The translations under genes and the position numbers were made by a program. From Hoylesella buccalis ATCC 35310 (GTDB lineage Bacteria > Bacteroidota > Bacteroidia > Bacteroidales > Bacteroidaceae): 50,229 bases of DNA. The stretch lies in assembly GCF_000177075.1 (NCBI RefSeq), contig NZ_ADEG01000009.1, positions 1-50,229 on the forward strand, written 5' to 3'. Shown piece by piece: positions 17,328 through 26,213 of the stretch; the first letter of the stretch is position 1, and each line of letters begins with the position of its first letter. The notes below the pieces were generated by a model that saw nothing but the letters and a program-made list of their open reading frames with translations, was not told where the DNA came from and did not search any database.

Positions 17328-18380
17328 TCATAAGCTCTCGACAATTCTCTTCACTTTAATAAGATATGCTTGATCCTCAGCATACCCAATCTTATTTAGG
17401 AAATCGTAATAGCTACCCTCTCTGTACTTGTACTGCACATAGTACTTGTATGCCTTCACGCTTTCTTCCCATGAGTTGAAGGTGTAGTAGCCGCCGTTGC
17501 TGGGACGGCGGAGTCCGAAGAGGTTGTTGTTCTCTAAGCATACCCGTGAAGTGAAGTAGCCTGTCTCAAGCAGGGCTTGTGCAGCTACTATCTGTGGGAA
17601 CTTCATATCATACTGCCGGAGAACGGCCATCAGATTCTTGATGTTCAACTCTTTGTCGGGCTTTGTCCCGAATCTGACGTATGCCATCTTATCCTGTAGC
17701 TGTGTGATGTAACCGTTAAGATAATCCACAAAAATATTAGGATCGACACTCTTCCCACCTTTCCTAATTCTGATATGGAGGTGCGGGCCTGTGCTTTTGC
17801 CTGTGTTCCCTGATATTCCCACGATGGTTCCTGCCGAAACGGCATCGCCAGCTCTTACGGTTATCTGGTCAAGATGCCCATAAAGACACTCAAAGATGCC
17901 ATGTTCCAAAACAACATAGTTGCCATAGCCTCTATTCCCAAAATGTACCTCCTTGATGATACTGGGGAGCATCGCATAAACTCGTGCATGGTTGCATTGC
18001 AGGTCTATGCCGTCATGGAACGCTGTGCATTTACTTACAGGGTCTTTGCGATAGCCGAAAGCTGAATTGATTTTTAGGAAGTCGAGCGGAAGGCAGACAT
18101 TCATGCGCTGGCTGATCAGATTGAAAAGCAGGGAGTCCTTCACATTGACAAACAGTGGTACATCCTTCTCTATGGTGATTTCCAAGCCACGACCAGTTTG
18201 GAAAGTTACGTCAGGATGTTTTGTATCTATGCTATCTGCATTTTGCTTTGTAACTATTTGTTTTACAGGCTTTACCTGTTTGCGAACTACCTCCGGACGG
18301 AGAGTATAAAACTGCGCTGCCATCTTCATGCTGATTGCGGTAGCGACGAAAACCAATAGAAATAATCTGTATCGTCTCAT
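17328..18380 (-). CDS. Two-domain peptidoglycan hydrolase: M23 endopeptidase plus glucosaminidase
   Basis: 350 residues from the ATG at 18380, chosen because it begins with a good signal peptide (YRLFLLVFVATAISMKMAAQ). An M23/LytM domain covers about residues 110-230, with zinc-ligand motifs HDGID and GPHLHIRI. The C-terminal part (about 260-345) resembles flagellar/lysozyme-type glucosaminidases: AAQALLETGYFTSRVCLENN with NLFGLR, and a later YKYYVQYKYREGSYYDFL. Such enzymes cut both peptide bridges and glycan strands. Beside a type IV secretion operon it probably takes the VirB1 role of opening the wall for the channel. It lies on the opposite strand from the tra genes, upstream of the DnaB-like gene. 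Confidence 0.85.
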   Translation of the reverse strand: MRRYRLFLLVFVATAISMKMAAQFYTLRPEVVRKQVKPVKQIVTKQNADSIDTKHPDVTFQTGRGLEITIEKDVPLFVNVKDSLLFNLISQRMNVCLPLDFLKINSAFGYRKDPVSKCTAFHDGIDLQCNHARVYAMLPSIIKEVHFGNRGYGNYVVLEHGIFECLYGHLDQITVRAGDAVSAGTIVGISGNTGKSTGPHLHIRIRKGGKSVDPNIFVDYLNGYITQLQDKMAYVRFGTKPDKELNIKNLMAVLRQYDMKFPQIVAAQALLETGYFTSRVCLENNNLFGLRRPSNGGYYTFNSWEESVKAYKYYVQYKYREGSYYDFLNKIGYAEDQAYLIKVKRIVESL

Positions 18381-18463
18381 CTTATCATCTTGCTTTTTGA
18401 TAATTTTGTTTGGTGAGAAGCGCAAGTCTTCTCTCGACAAATTTACCGATAAACATTCAACGT

Positions 18464-19231
18464 ATGGAAAATGTGATGACTTTTCAAGCTCAGGGAGCTG
18501 TCTTAGAGAAACTGATGCAGTTGGGAATCGACAGGGAAAAAATGGAGTTGATGCCTGATGGTCTGAAAGTTCCGCTGCTTTGTGGAGAGGTAACGCCTGT
18601 TTTCATGGCCAACACGGAAACATCAAATGGCAAGGTGATACAGTTACCGATGAAAGCCCAATTCGTACTGGATGATAACGGGCAAGTGTTACTAATGACT
18701 TACCCACTCCGTAGAGAGATTGCCAATGAATTAGGACTTAACCAGAATGAACTCCAACGAGTGCTGTCTGGCGAGGTAATACGCAAGGAAGTGGACGTGG
18801 AGGGAGAAAGGAAAGTAAGATTTGTTCAGTTGGATAAGGAAACAAACTCGCTCATGCACCGTAATGTGGCCAGCATTCCTATCGAGACAGAACTACAAAC
18901 ACGAGATAAAGTGAAGGACATCGAGTTGGGTGCCAATCAAAAGGAGGCTTTGCAGGAAGGTAAACCTGTGGAACTGGCTCTCGGCGACACCAAGGTAACG
19001 GTGGGCGTTGACCTACGTGAGCCACAAGGCTTCAAAATTGTCAACGGCGACATGAGGGAGTGGGAACGATTGCAACAGACGCGCTACGATGATGTTCACG
19101 AGGATTTTATGGGTTATGTGATGACCGACGAAAACCGCTGGGAATACCAGAAAGTGGTGGAACGCCAAGCCATGACCAACAACCGCTCAGAGTCTATCGA
19201 AAAGAAGCAACATACAGGCTTGATTCGATAG
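18464..19231 (+). CDS. DUF4099/DUF3945-like mobile-element protein
   Basis: 255 residues from the ATG at 18464; the open frame extends upstream to 18410, into the divergent promoter region. The first half, with LRREIANELGLNQNELQRVL, looks like an N-terminal DUF4099-type domain. The segment ELGANQKEALQEGKPVELAL resembles the DUF3945 repeat (xxLTxEQKxALxEGKxV), a small beta domain often found in Bacteroidales mobile elements and related to topoisomerase C-terminal repeats. There is no signal peptide or membrane helix, so it is cytoplasmic. It opens the accessory gene cluster, divergent from the hydrolase with an 83-base gap. Function is unknown; DNA binding is plausible. Confidence 0.6.
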   Translation: MENVMTFQAQGAVLEKLMQLGIDREKMELMPDGLKVPLLCGEVTPVFMANTETSNGKVIQLPMKAQFVLDDNGQVLLMTYPLRREIANELGLNQNELQRVLSGEVIRKEVDVEGERKVRFVQLDKETNSLMHRNVASIPIETELQTRDKVKDIELGANQKEALQEGKPVELALGDTKVTVGVDLREPQGFKIVNGDMREWERLQQTRYDDVHEDFMGYVMTDENRWEYQKVVERQAMTNNRSESIEKKQHTGLIR

Positions 19232-19308
19232 CAAAAGACGAATAACCATCCTCCCAACAAGGGATTCTTTAATATTCTGCTCCCGGCTTGTCACTTTCAT
19301 AAGAGCCA

Positions 19309-21162
19309 GTGAGTGCTTTAACATTCTTCTCTATTGGCGAGTTCTTCTGTTGTAGAACCGTAGCGTTAAAGCATATCACGACAAGCAAGGTGGGTAGAAA
19401 GAAATACAAAAATCTTGATTTTGACTACATCGTCAGCTCCGTGGCTGGCTATGCCAAAGTTGCTCCTATTGCCCGAAAGGTGAAAGCTGGGGACGACATG
19501 GCCATTGCCAAGGCTGCGGCGATGATGACTGCGGCAGTCAGGAATGTCATGCCTAAAGACAAGCAGGTGGTACTGGTACCTATCCCAAACCGCACCGGCA
19601 GGGCCGGTTACACCAAGACGCTGGCCGAGAAAATAAGCGAAGCACTGCACCTGCCTGTCATAGATGCGCTGGCAAGCAATACTCACGATCCGCTTTATCT
19701 TGTGAAGAAAACCAATGGCTCGCTCGATGAGGTGCCGCTCTACTTTTATCGCATCCGCAGGCTACCCAGGAACAAGATACCCATACTCATTGACAATGTA
19801 CTCGACACCGGGCATACGGCAATGGCCGCATATGAAGCAATGGGCAGACAGGACACGCTGATGGCGGTACTCGGTGATACGCATAAATTCACGCCCAACA
19901 AATGGAAGTCGGATATTTACCCTTTAATTGACAACAATATGGCAAGTAAGAAAAAAGAAGAGGTGCAGCAGCAAGCTACCCTGAAGGAAGAGCCGACGGC
20001 TCAAACCGAGAAAAAAGCTGCAAAGAAAACGACAAAGCTCCCGAAGTCAAAGACGCTGGCAGAGCTGTACGAGAACATGAAGGAGATGCACCCTGATGCC
20101 ATCCTGCTCTTCAGAACGGGAGACTTCTACACAACCTTGAACGCTGATGCCTCCAAGGTGGCTGACACATTGGGGCTCAAAGCGAACAAGCCTGCCAAGG
20201 CAGGAGACGGCTCTCTGCAGGTTACATTTCCCCATCATGCGCTGGACACGAATCTGCCCAAACTCATCCGGGCTGGTCTTCGTGTGGCTATCGTGGACAG
20301 TCTGGAGAAGAAGCAAAATGTGGAGAAAGCCGTGTCTGAGAAAACGGAAACCACAACTCAGGAAAAGAAAGAGGAAGGAAAATCCGTGGAGAAAACGGCA
20401 ACCGTCAAGCAGGAACACCGGCCGCGTGAGCCGCAGATGGTTACGGTCAATGGCGACAAGGTTTCCCATGCCCATGCCTTCCAGTCCAAGGTGAATCCTG
20501 CCGACTGGTTCTATGTGGCGCAGCTCAACGGTAAGCAGCTCAACCCCATGAAGATGGACGCTGCCGACATCGCTGCCTATCAGAAACGGGAAGCGAAGGT
20601 GGAGAATATGATGCAGAAATATTATCCCACAAAGTTGGCTCCTAAAGTATCTGCCGAGGAGTACAAGGCCGCCAACATCCTATCTGACGGCAGGGTGATT
20701 GACAAGATGACAGTGTATAAGGAGAAAGATGAGCAGCGGGCTGACTTTGGCAAGTATAAGCTCTATGCCCAGGTGGGCGACCAACGAATGTCGGCTCCTA
20801 TGACCAAAGAAGACCAGAGTGCTTTCTTCGACCGCGTGACGACACCGGCGGCATTGGTGGAAAAGAACTTTGGCGAACGGCTGCACCTGGCATCGGCCTA
20901 TGCCGTCTATCAGCTCCCTGCCAACATCAAAGTGGAGGATATTCGGGTGGCAAAGGACAACATGGACGGCAAGTGGAAGATTTCAGCAGCCGTGGGCGAG
21001 AACGGACGCACGGACAAGAAGGCGATTTCCTTTGACGACGGCTTTTCTCTCTTCCAAGCCAAGACCGTCACTCGTGAACAGCTGGCAGCCAAGTATCTCT
21101 CAGAGGACATCAAGATGCTGTCGGGTCAGAAGCAGGCTATCAGCAATGGACTGAAAATGTAG
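19309..21162 (+). CDS. Phosphoribosyltransferase-like domain fused to MutS domain I
   Basis: The frame is 617 residues from a GTG at 19309; the GTG at 19390 (590 residues) is perhaps likelier because the first 27 residues look non-coding. Residues about 40-200 resemble a ComF/PRTase fold: VVLVPIPNRTGRAGYTKTLA and the PRPP-loop-like IPILIDNVLDTGHTAMAAY. After a Lys/Glu-rich linker, residues about 245-335 read like MutS domain I, the mismatch-contacting domain: LYENMKEMHPDAILLFRTGD then FPHHALDTNLPKLIRAGLRV. No MutS ATPase is present. The C-terminal half (about 385-600) belongs to a type seen in other Bacteroidales mobile-element proteins (DWFYVAQLNGKQLNPMKMD). The substrate is unknown. Confidence 0.65.
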   Translation: MSALTFFSIGEFFCCRTVALKHITTSKVGRKKYKNLDFDYIVSSVAGYAKVAPIARKVKAGDDMAIAKAAAMMTAAVRNVMPKDKQVVLVPIPNRTGRAGYTKTLAEKISEALHLPVIDALASNTHDPLYLVKKTNGSLDEVPLYFYRIRRLPRNKIPILIDNVLDTGHTAMAAYEAMGRQDTLMAVLGDTHKFTPNKWKSDIYPLIDNNMASKKKEEVQQQATLKEEPTAQTEKKAAKKTTKLPKSKTLAELYENMKEMHPDAILLFRTGDFYTTLNADASKVADTLGLKANKPAKAGDGSLQVTFPHHALDTNLPKLIRAGLRVAIVDSLEKKQNVEKAVSEKTETTTQEKKEEGKSVEKTATVKQEHRPREPQMVTVNGDKVSHAHAFQSKVNPADWFYVAQLNGKQLNPMKMDAADIAAYQKREAKVENMMQKYYPTKLAPKVSAEEYKAANILSDGRVIDKMTVYKEKDEQRADFGKYKLYAQVGDQRMSAPMTKEDQSAFFDRVTTPAALVEKNFGERLHLASAYAVYQLPANIKVEDIRVAKDNMDGKWKISAAVGENGRTDKKAISFDDGFSLFQAKTVTREQLAAKYLSEDIKMLSGQKQAISNGLKM

Positions 21163-21180
21163 CCTTGGGGAATTTCTATA

Positions 21181-21438
21181 ATGAACACAGATAACATAAA
21201 TTCAAAGAAAATGGCATATAGTTTTGAAGAGCTGGTCCAGCTCAAACAGGACAGACGGATAGGATGGCTGCAGTTCACGCTTGAAGGTGAACATGCGGAC
21301 GACTTCATGCAGTGGTGCAAGGAACACAACACCCATCCCAGCGAAGATACCGCGGAGTTCTATATGGAGTCGGTGGAACTGAGTATGCAGGATAAGCAAA
21401 TCTTGGCGGAGGACGACTATGACTACAGCTGGAACTGA
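21181..21438 (+). CDS. Small acidic protein, unknown
   Basis: 85 residues from the ATG at 21181; an internal ATG at 21211 (MAYSFEELVQL) is an equally good start. The protein is acidic (many Asp and Glu), has no signal or membrane segment, and contains RRIGWLQFTLEGEHADDFMQ. It overlaps the ArdC-like gene by 20 bases, so co-translation is likely. Acidic proteins next to antirestriction genes sometimes act as DNA mimics; that is only a speculation here. Confidence 0.55.
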   Translation: MNTDNINSKKMAYSFEELVQLKQDRRIGWLQFTLEGEHADDFMQWCKEHNTHPSEDTAEFYMESVELSMQDKQILAEDDYDYSWN

Positions 21439-22738
21439 AACAAAGACGCTCGGTCAGAAAGCCGTGGACAGGTTCACGGAGATGATGATTGAGCGCATGG
21501 AACAGATGAAGTCCGTTGGCTGGCATAAGGGGTGGATTGGCAGTGCTACTGCTCCTGGTGCCATGCCGCAGAATGTATCTGGGCGTGGATATTCGGGAAG
21601 TAACTCTTTCTTCCTCCAACTGGACACGGCTCTTCGTGGCTACTCCATGCCCGTGTACCTCACTTTCAAGCAGGCCAACGACATGGGAGCACATGTGAAG
21701 AAAGGTGAGTCGGCTATGCCAGTGCTCTACTGGGATATCATGGCAAGGGACAAGGATGGTAAGAAAGTTTCTAAAGAGGCCTACCGCAAGATGAGCCTTG
21801 CAGAGCGGATGCAGGTGCAGACCATTCCTTTCCTGAAAGCCTTCAATGTGTTCAATGTCGATCAGACCAATCTGGCTGAGGTGAAGCCTGACAAGATGGA
21901 AGCTCTCAAAAAGCTGTTTGCCCCACCGGAGCTGCGTGATGCCGAGGGGATGTTTACCAGCAAGGCTCTCGACCGTATGTTTGAGAAGCAGGAGTGGATT
22001 TGTCCTATCCAATATGATAAGCAGGTACCCGGTGCATACTTCTCTCCCTCCAAGGATATCATCGTCATTCCAAAGAAAGAGCAGTTCAACATCGGCAAGA
22101 CACTGGAAGAGGTCTATAAGGACGGTATGGAATACTACTCCACGGCCCTGCACGAGATGGCTCACTCCACCGGTACGGAACCTCGGCTGAATAGGGGCAG
22201 CCATGAGAAGTTCGGCGATGCGAAATATGCCAAGGAGGAACTGGTGGCTGAGCTGACGGCAGCGATGGTAGGCAACTCGATGGGCTTTGACAAGCGTATT
22301 CTGGACAACAATGCGGCTTACCTCGATAGTTGGATCTCCACTCTCAAGGAAAATCCTAAGTTCATCGTGTCGGTGATGGCCGACGTGAACAAGGCTGCTA
22401 ACATGGTACTGGAAGAGGTGGACAAGCAGAAAATGGCATTGGGTGAAGAGCCCTTGCTCGATAAAAACAGAAACCTTTCTAACGACATTCCCAAGGACAA
22501 GGTCGTCTTTGAGAACGCCTCCATCATCAAGCAAAACGACGGCAACTATGCGGTGCGAGCCTCATTCCAAGGTCAAGATTTGGGACTCAAACCGATTGAC
22601 CGAAATGTGGGCATCCTCTATTTCTCTCTCTCGGAAGAAACGGAGAAGGTGCGTCTGCTCTCCCATACGCTGGAAAAAAGTTTTGGCGATGTGGTCATGG
22701 CACAGACGCAGCAGCATGCTCATCGTATGAAAATATAA
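21419..22738 (+). CDS. ArdC-like antirestriction protein with zincin metallopeptidase domain
   Basis: 439 residues. The N-terminal ~130 residues match the ArdC single-stranded-DNA-binding domain (GYSGSNSFFLQL, VYLTFKQANDMGAHVKKGES, PVLYWD). A metallopeptidase-like domain follows, with the zinc motif ALHEMAHSTG at about residues 244-253 and the downstream EELVAELTAA glutamate. ArdC proteins enter with transferred DNA in some plasmids and protect it from restriction. The last ~100 residues form an extra domain (about 340-439) not needed for the ArdC core. The gene starts inside the previous one and is followed by the Toprim gene after 22 bases. Confidence 0.85.
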   Translation: MTTAGTETKTLGQKAVDRFTEMMIERMEQMKSVGWHKGWIGSATAPGAMPQNVSGRGYSGSNSFFLQLDTALRGYSMPVYLTFKQANDMGAHVKKGESAMPVLYWDIMARDKDGKKVSKEAYRKMSLAERMQVQTIPFLKAFNVFNVDQTNLAEVKPDKMEALKKLFAPPELRDAEGMFTSKALDRMFEKQEWICPIQYDKQVPGAYFSPSKDIIVIPKKEQFNIGKTLEEVYKDGMEYYSTALHEMAHSTGTEPRLNRGSHEKFGDAKYAKEELVAELTAAMVGNSMGFDKRILDNNAAYLDSWISTLKENPKFIVSVMADVNKAANMVLEEVDKQKMALGEEPLLDKNRNLSNDIPKDKVVFENASIIKQNDGNYAVRASFQGQDLGLKPIDRNVGILYFSLSEETEKVRLLSHTLEKSFGDVVMAQTQQHAHRMKI

Positions 22739-22760
22739 CCCTTTATACTTGTAGGCAGTT

Positions 22761-23960
22761 ATGAAACAGAGTGTAAACTACAAAAGCCTGAAAACAAAGG
22801 TAGGCGTAGATGATATTGCCTATTATCTGGGCTATCGTCTCGACCGTTCGGCTGGTGTGGGAAAATACATTGAAATGGTCTTGGCTGACTCCACGGGTCA
22901 TCAGGACAAGCTCATCATCAAGAACCCGAAGGAGAAGGCGGCGCAAACTTATTTCCGGCGTAACGGGGCAAGAGGCGGTGATGTGGTTTCTTTGATACGT
23001 GAGAACCTTAGCAGCTTCCACGAGTCTGGAAGAAACGAGTGGGAAATCATCGGCAAGGTGATGGCCCACTTCGCCAATGAGCCGATTCCTGACTATGGAG
23101 ATAGCCAGTATCTTGCGAAAGCTGGGTACACGGGTAATACCGTGTTTGATCCGAAACGCTATGAAACGAAGGATGTTAATGGTGCGCCTTCTGAAGTGAT
23201 GGCGTTCTTTGCCCAGCGTGGCATCAACGAGGAGACGGTGAGTGCCTTCGCACCATTTATCAAGCAAATAAGGGACAACAGCCATACCACCTACAAGCAG
23301 TTCAACATCGGCTTCCCTTATACGGAGGCTGGCAAGGACAAGGTGGTGGGCTATGAAATCCGTGGCTTTGGCTCATTCAAGAGTAAGGCAGCTGGTACTA
23401 ACTCGACGACGGGGGCATGGATTGCTGATCTCTCACAAGGTGGAGAGCCTACAGACATCAGAAATATCTATTTCGCTGAAAGTGCCTACGACATCATGGC
23501 GTTCTATCAGCTGAATCACCTTCGCTTAGATGGTACTCATTCGGTATTCGTATCGTTGGGTGGCACGTTCTCCGACAGTCAGATCAAGGGTATCATGGCG
23601 CATTACCCGGAAGCCAAGGCGATGGACTGTTTTGATAATGACCTTGCCGGGCGTATCTATGGAATCCGCATGGCTGCCTTGCTGGAGGGCATCCGCTTGA
23701 ATGTGCATAAGGAAGAGGACAAGGTGAAGATTACTGTTGGCGCGAAGAACTTTGCCATTGCTAATGAACAGCTGTCCATCCGTGAGCTTCGCAAGCATAT
23801 CCACATCCGCTATAATGTAGGTGAATGGAAGGCTGCTGCGAACTACAAGGACTGGAACGACCAGCTGATGGGTAAACAGATGGAAGTTGTGGCGGTAGAA
23901 AACAAGTTTGCAAGAGATCGGAATCTGGCTGACCGCCGAGAGAAAGGGGTGGGCTTATGA
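22761..23960 (+). CDS. Toprim-domain protein (DUF3991/Toprim, primase-like)
   Basis: 399 residues. The N-terminus (about 15-95) resembles the zinc-finger region of DnaG-like proteins (VDDIAYYLGYRL, FRRNGARGGDVVSLI) but lacks the CHC2 cysteines. The C-terminal Toprim domain (about 235-320) has the glutamate motif IYFAESAYDIMAFY and the Asp pair in CFDNDLAGR. Toprim folds occur in primases, topoisomerases and nucleases; DUF3991-Toprim proteins are common in mobile elements and may be inactive primases. It overlaps the next gene by 4 bases (ATGA). Confidence 0.8.
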   Translation: MKQSVNYKSLKTKVGVDDIAYYLGYRLDRSAGVGKYIEMVLADSTGHQDKLIIKNPKEKAAQTYFRRNGARGGDVVSLIRENLSSFHESGRNEWEIIGKVMAHFANEPIPDYGDSQYLAKAGYTGNTVFDPKRYETKDVNGAPSEVMAFFAQRGINEETVSAFAPFIKQIRDNSHTTYKQFNIGFPYTEAGKDKVVGYEIRGFGSFKSKAAGTNSTTGAWIADLSQGGEPTDIRNIYFAESAYDIMAFYQLNHLRLDGTHSVFVSLGGTFSDSQIKGIMAHYPEAKAMDCFDNDLAGRIYGIRMAALLEGIRLNVHKEEDKVKITVGAKNFAIANEQLSIRELRKHIHIRYNVGEWKAAANYKDWNDQLMGKQMEVVAVENKFARDRNLADRREKGVGL

Positions 23961-24679
23961 AACGAATCTTCATCATATCATTGTTGGGTAGTTTAACTTT
24001 CTGCCCTATGATGGCACAACAGACGGACCCGACGCTGACGGGTGCAGTGATAGCGCAGAGCGGAATGCTGAAAAAGATTTTCAAGGACCGCGAGAAGACA
24101 CAGAAGAAAATCATTGCTGCGGAAACGGCAGTCACTGTGGCGATGGACAGAATGCACAAGGTGGAGGACAAGATGCTGGCGTATCTCTCCAATGCACAAG
24201 GAGCCATGCAGAACCTTTATCAGATCAAGCGAGCGGCAGAACTGACAACAGTAGAGATTCCACGAAACATGAGCCTGTTGCGCCAGTCGCTGCCCGGTCA
24301 TCTGAAAGGAACGGCCATTGCTCTCTTGGTGTCTGATGAACTGACGGATGCTGCCACGCAAATGGCTTCGCTCTATCCGTTCATGAAACAACTGGTAACG
24401 AGCGGCACATACAACGTGAGTGGCTATGATGTCACCGGCAAGTCTGTGAATGAGAAGCATAAGGTAAACCTACTGTCATCGGCGGAACGGTATTACATTG
24501 CCAATGAGGTGGTGACGAAACTGGAGACGATCAACACCGATCTGTGGCTGCTGGCATGGCAGATAAGGACGTACTCGTGGAATGACCTGTGGTTTGGACT
24601 TGACCCTGAAGGTTGGGCCACGGTGATGTCAGGAAAGGCGATTGTGGATGGACTAATCTATGAGTGGAAATATATTTGA
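23957..24679 (+). CDS. Periplasmic VirB5-like conjugation protein, copy 3
   Basis: 240 residues with a signal peptide (FIISLLGSLTFCPMMAQQ) and a helical mature protein (coiled-coil-like between residues 35 and 110). It ends in WATVMSGKAIVDGLIYEWKY, strikingly like the C-terminus of the protein at 6226-6954. I infer a third member of the transfer-machine VirB5-like group, here separated from the tra operon by 7 kb and translationally coupled to the Toprim gene. It could be an alternative tip adhesin or an entry-exclusion factor; the sequence does not decide this. Confidence 0.6.
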   Translation: MKRIFIISLLGSLTFCPMMAQQTDPTLTGAVIAQSGMLKKIFKDREKTQKKIIAAETAVTVAMDRMHKVEDKMLAYLSNAQGAMQNLYQIKRAAELTTVEIPRNMSLLRQSLPGHLKGTAIALLVSDELTDAATQMASLYPFMKQLVTSGTYNVSGYDVTGKSVNEKHKVNLLSSAERYYIANEVVTKLETINTDLWLLAWQIRTYSWNDLWFGLDPEGWATVMSGKAIVDGLIYEWKYI

Positions 24680-24800
24680 GAGGTCTGAATATGGGCATTT
24701 TTCTGTACTTTTGCATGGCGACACTTTGTTATTTCGAGGAAGAGCAGTGCAAACAACGGATTTGTCTGGTAATCATTAAACTTTAAGAAATAGCAAAGAT

Positions 24801-25598
24801 ATGAGTGATACAAATAACTTAATGATTTGCCCCGTTTGTGGCAGAGGTACAATGGTGCACGACGAGCAGGACTGGAAGTGCAGTGAACAGTCCTGTGGAT
24901 TCGTTATCCCTAATCGTTTGTTTAATTTGGAGGTAACGGAGGAACTGGTGGCGCAACTTGTCAAGCATGGTCATACGGGGGTGCTCTCTCTGCAAAACAA
25001 GGACAGACAGTATTTTAAGGCGGCTCTCGTCATCCGTAATGGAAAAGTGATGGTATCATCAGGTGTACATTATATCGACGGAGTATGTCCTATCTGTGGA
25101 GGTAAGATGCGCAAGACCTCGAAGGGCTACCGATGTGAAAATTCCATCGGTGAGCATCCATCGTGTGACTTTATGATTCCGGGTATTATCTGCAACCGTA
25201 GGATTACGGAGCAGGATGCCGTGGCGTTCTTGAATGGCAAGCATATTGCCCTGGAGGGCTTTGCCTCGAATGAGTGGAAGATGTTTGCCTCGTCGTTGTC
25301 GATAGCTGAAGGCAAGGTGAAGCTGGAATCGCGCATCGCAAAGTGTCCGCATTGCGGCGGCGACCTGCATGTTGGACTGAAGGCCTACAACTGTGCCAAC
25401 TATCGCAATGCCGAATATCCATGCAAGTTCTCTATCTGGCGTAACATCAGCGGTCATGCCGTATCGGTGGAGGAGGTGAAGCAAATTTGCGAACAGGGCG
25501 TAACCAGGGACTGCATCGAATTTTACAAGGAAGACGGTACGGTGTACTACAAGCGGCTGCAACTGACACCTGAAAAAGACAGAATAATCATGATTTAA
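24801..25598 (+). CDS. Free-standing topoisomerase III C-terminal repeat protein
   Basis: 265 residues made of three tandem units. Each has a zinc ribbon (CPVCGRG, CPICGGK, CPHCGGD, each with a second cysteine pair) and an ~40-residue beta domain, the pattern of the C-terminal repeats of bacterial topoisomerase III (compare CKFSIWRNISG here). No topoisomerase catalytic domain is present. In the second unit the knuckle is wider (CENSIGEHPSCDF). It may bind single-stranded DNA during transfer or replication. A TAnnTTTG-like box, TACTTTTG, lies at 24706-24713, but its -33 partner is unclear. Confidence 0.75.
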   Translation: MSDTNNLMICPVCGRGTMVHDEQDWKCSEQSCGFVIPNRLFNLEVTEELVAQLVKHGHTGVLSLQNKDRQYFKAALVIRNGKVMVSSGVHYIDGVCPICGGKMRKTSKGYRCENSIGEHPSCDFMIPGIICNRRITEQDAVAFLNGKHIALEGFASNEWKMFASSLSIAEGKVKLESRIAKCPHCGGDLHVGLKAYNCANYRNAEYPCKFSIWRNISGHAVSVEEVKQICEQGVTRDCIEFYKEDGTVYYKRLQLTPEKDRIIMI

Positions 25599-25611
25599 GC
25601 AGTTATTAGTG

Positions 25612-26115
25612 ATGAAAAGAAAAAGTATTATATATGTAGTGGTGGCATTGTTATGCCTCACTGGTTGTACGAATAAGCGTCATGCGTTGAAGCAGTTGGC
25701 TGTGGAGAATCTGAAACAGTCGGTGGAATATCCTAAGCAATTGCAGGTGTTGGCTATATCAGAGCCTGATTCGGCTTTTGGTTTCTGCTACTTCTCGCAA
25801 CAAGAGAAGGCGGGCATCATCCGTATCATGAAGTCGGTCACGGACAGTATTATGAAACGTACCAACAATATGCAGTCGCTGGACATCAATGACTTCTACG
25901 TGATGGATCTCGCCGAAAGGCAGATGCGTGCTAACTCGGACATTCGACAGATGCTCAGTCAGGCTACTGGCAAGAAGGAATGGACGGGATGGAAAGTGAA
26001 GATCGACTATCAGGCGGTAACGCATCACGGCATGAAATACAATGCTGAACGGTGGTTTTTCATCAGTAAGGACGGCAAGTCAGTGGTGAGGACGTTTGAA
26101 CTACCGCTGCCATAA
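25612..26115 (+). CDS. Putative lipoprotein, unknown function
   Basis: 167 residues from the ATG at 25612 (an adjacent GTG at 25609 would add one). The N-terminus is a lipoprotein signal with lipobox LTGC at residues 17-20. The mature protein has no recognised domain; it includes a predicted helical region and a C-terminal beta-like part (WKVKIDYQAVTHHG, RWFFISKDGKSVVRTFEL). It is the last gene of the plus-strand accessory cluster and ends 35 bases before a bidirectional terminator. Small lipoproteins in conjugative elements often concern surface exclusion or channel anchoring, but that is inference. Confidence 0.6.
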   Translation: MKRKSIIYVVVALLCLTGCTNKRHALKQLAVENLKQSVEYPKQLQVLAISEPDSAFGFCYFSQQEKAGIIRIMKSVTDSIMKRTNNMQSLDINDFYVMDLAERQMRANSDIRQMLSQATGKKEWTGWKVKIDYQAVTHHGMKYNAERWFFISKDGKSVVRTFELPLP

Positions 26116-26150
26116 AAGTTCTTTCATGAAGATACATGGTAAAAAAATAG

Positions 26151-26178
26151 CAGGGGAAGTTATCTGTAGCTTCCCCTG
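26151..26178. terminator. Bidirectional intrinsic terminator
   Basis: A perfect 9-bp stem, CAGGGGAAG/CTTCCCCTG (26151-26159 with 26170-26178), stands between two convergent genes. An A run (26141-26147) precedes it and a T-rich stretch follows, so it can stop transcripts from both sides. Confidence 0.75.
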
Positions 26179-26213
26179 TTTCTTCCTTTAGTATTATAGA
26201 CTTGCTGTTTATA

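Noticed and set aside
21305..22534. 409-residue minus-strand frame opposite the ArdC-like gene
   Set aside because: The plus-strand protein has the ArdC and HEMAH motifs; the minus frame is long only because of codon bias.
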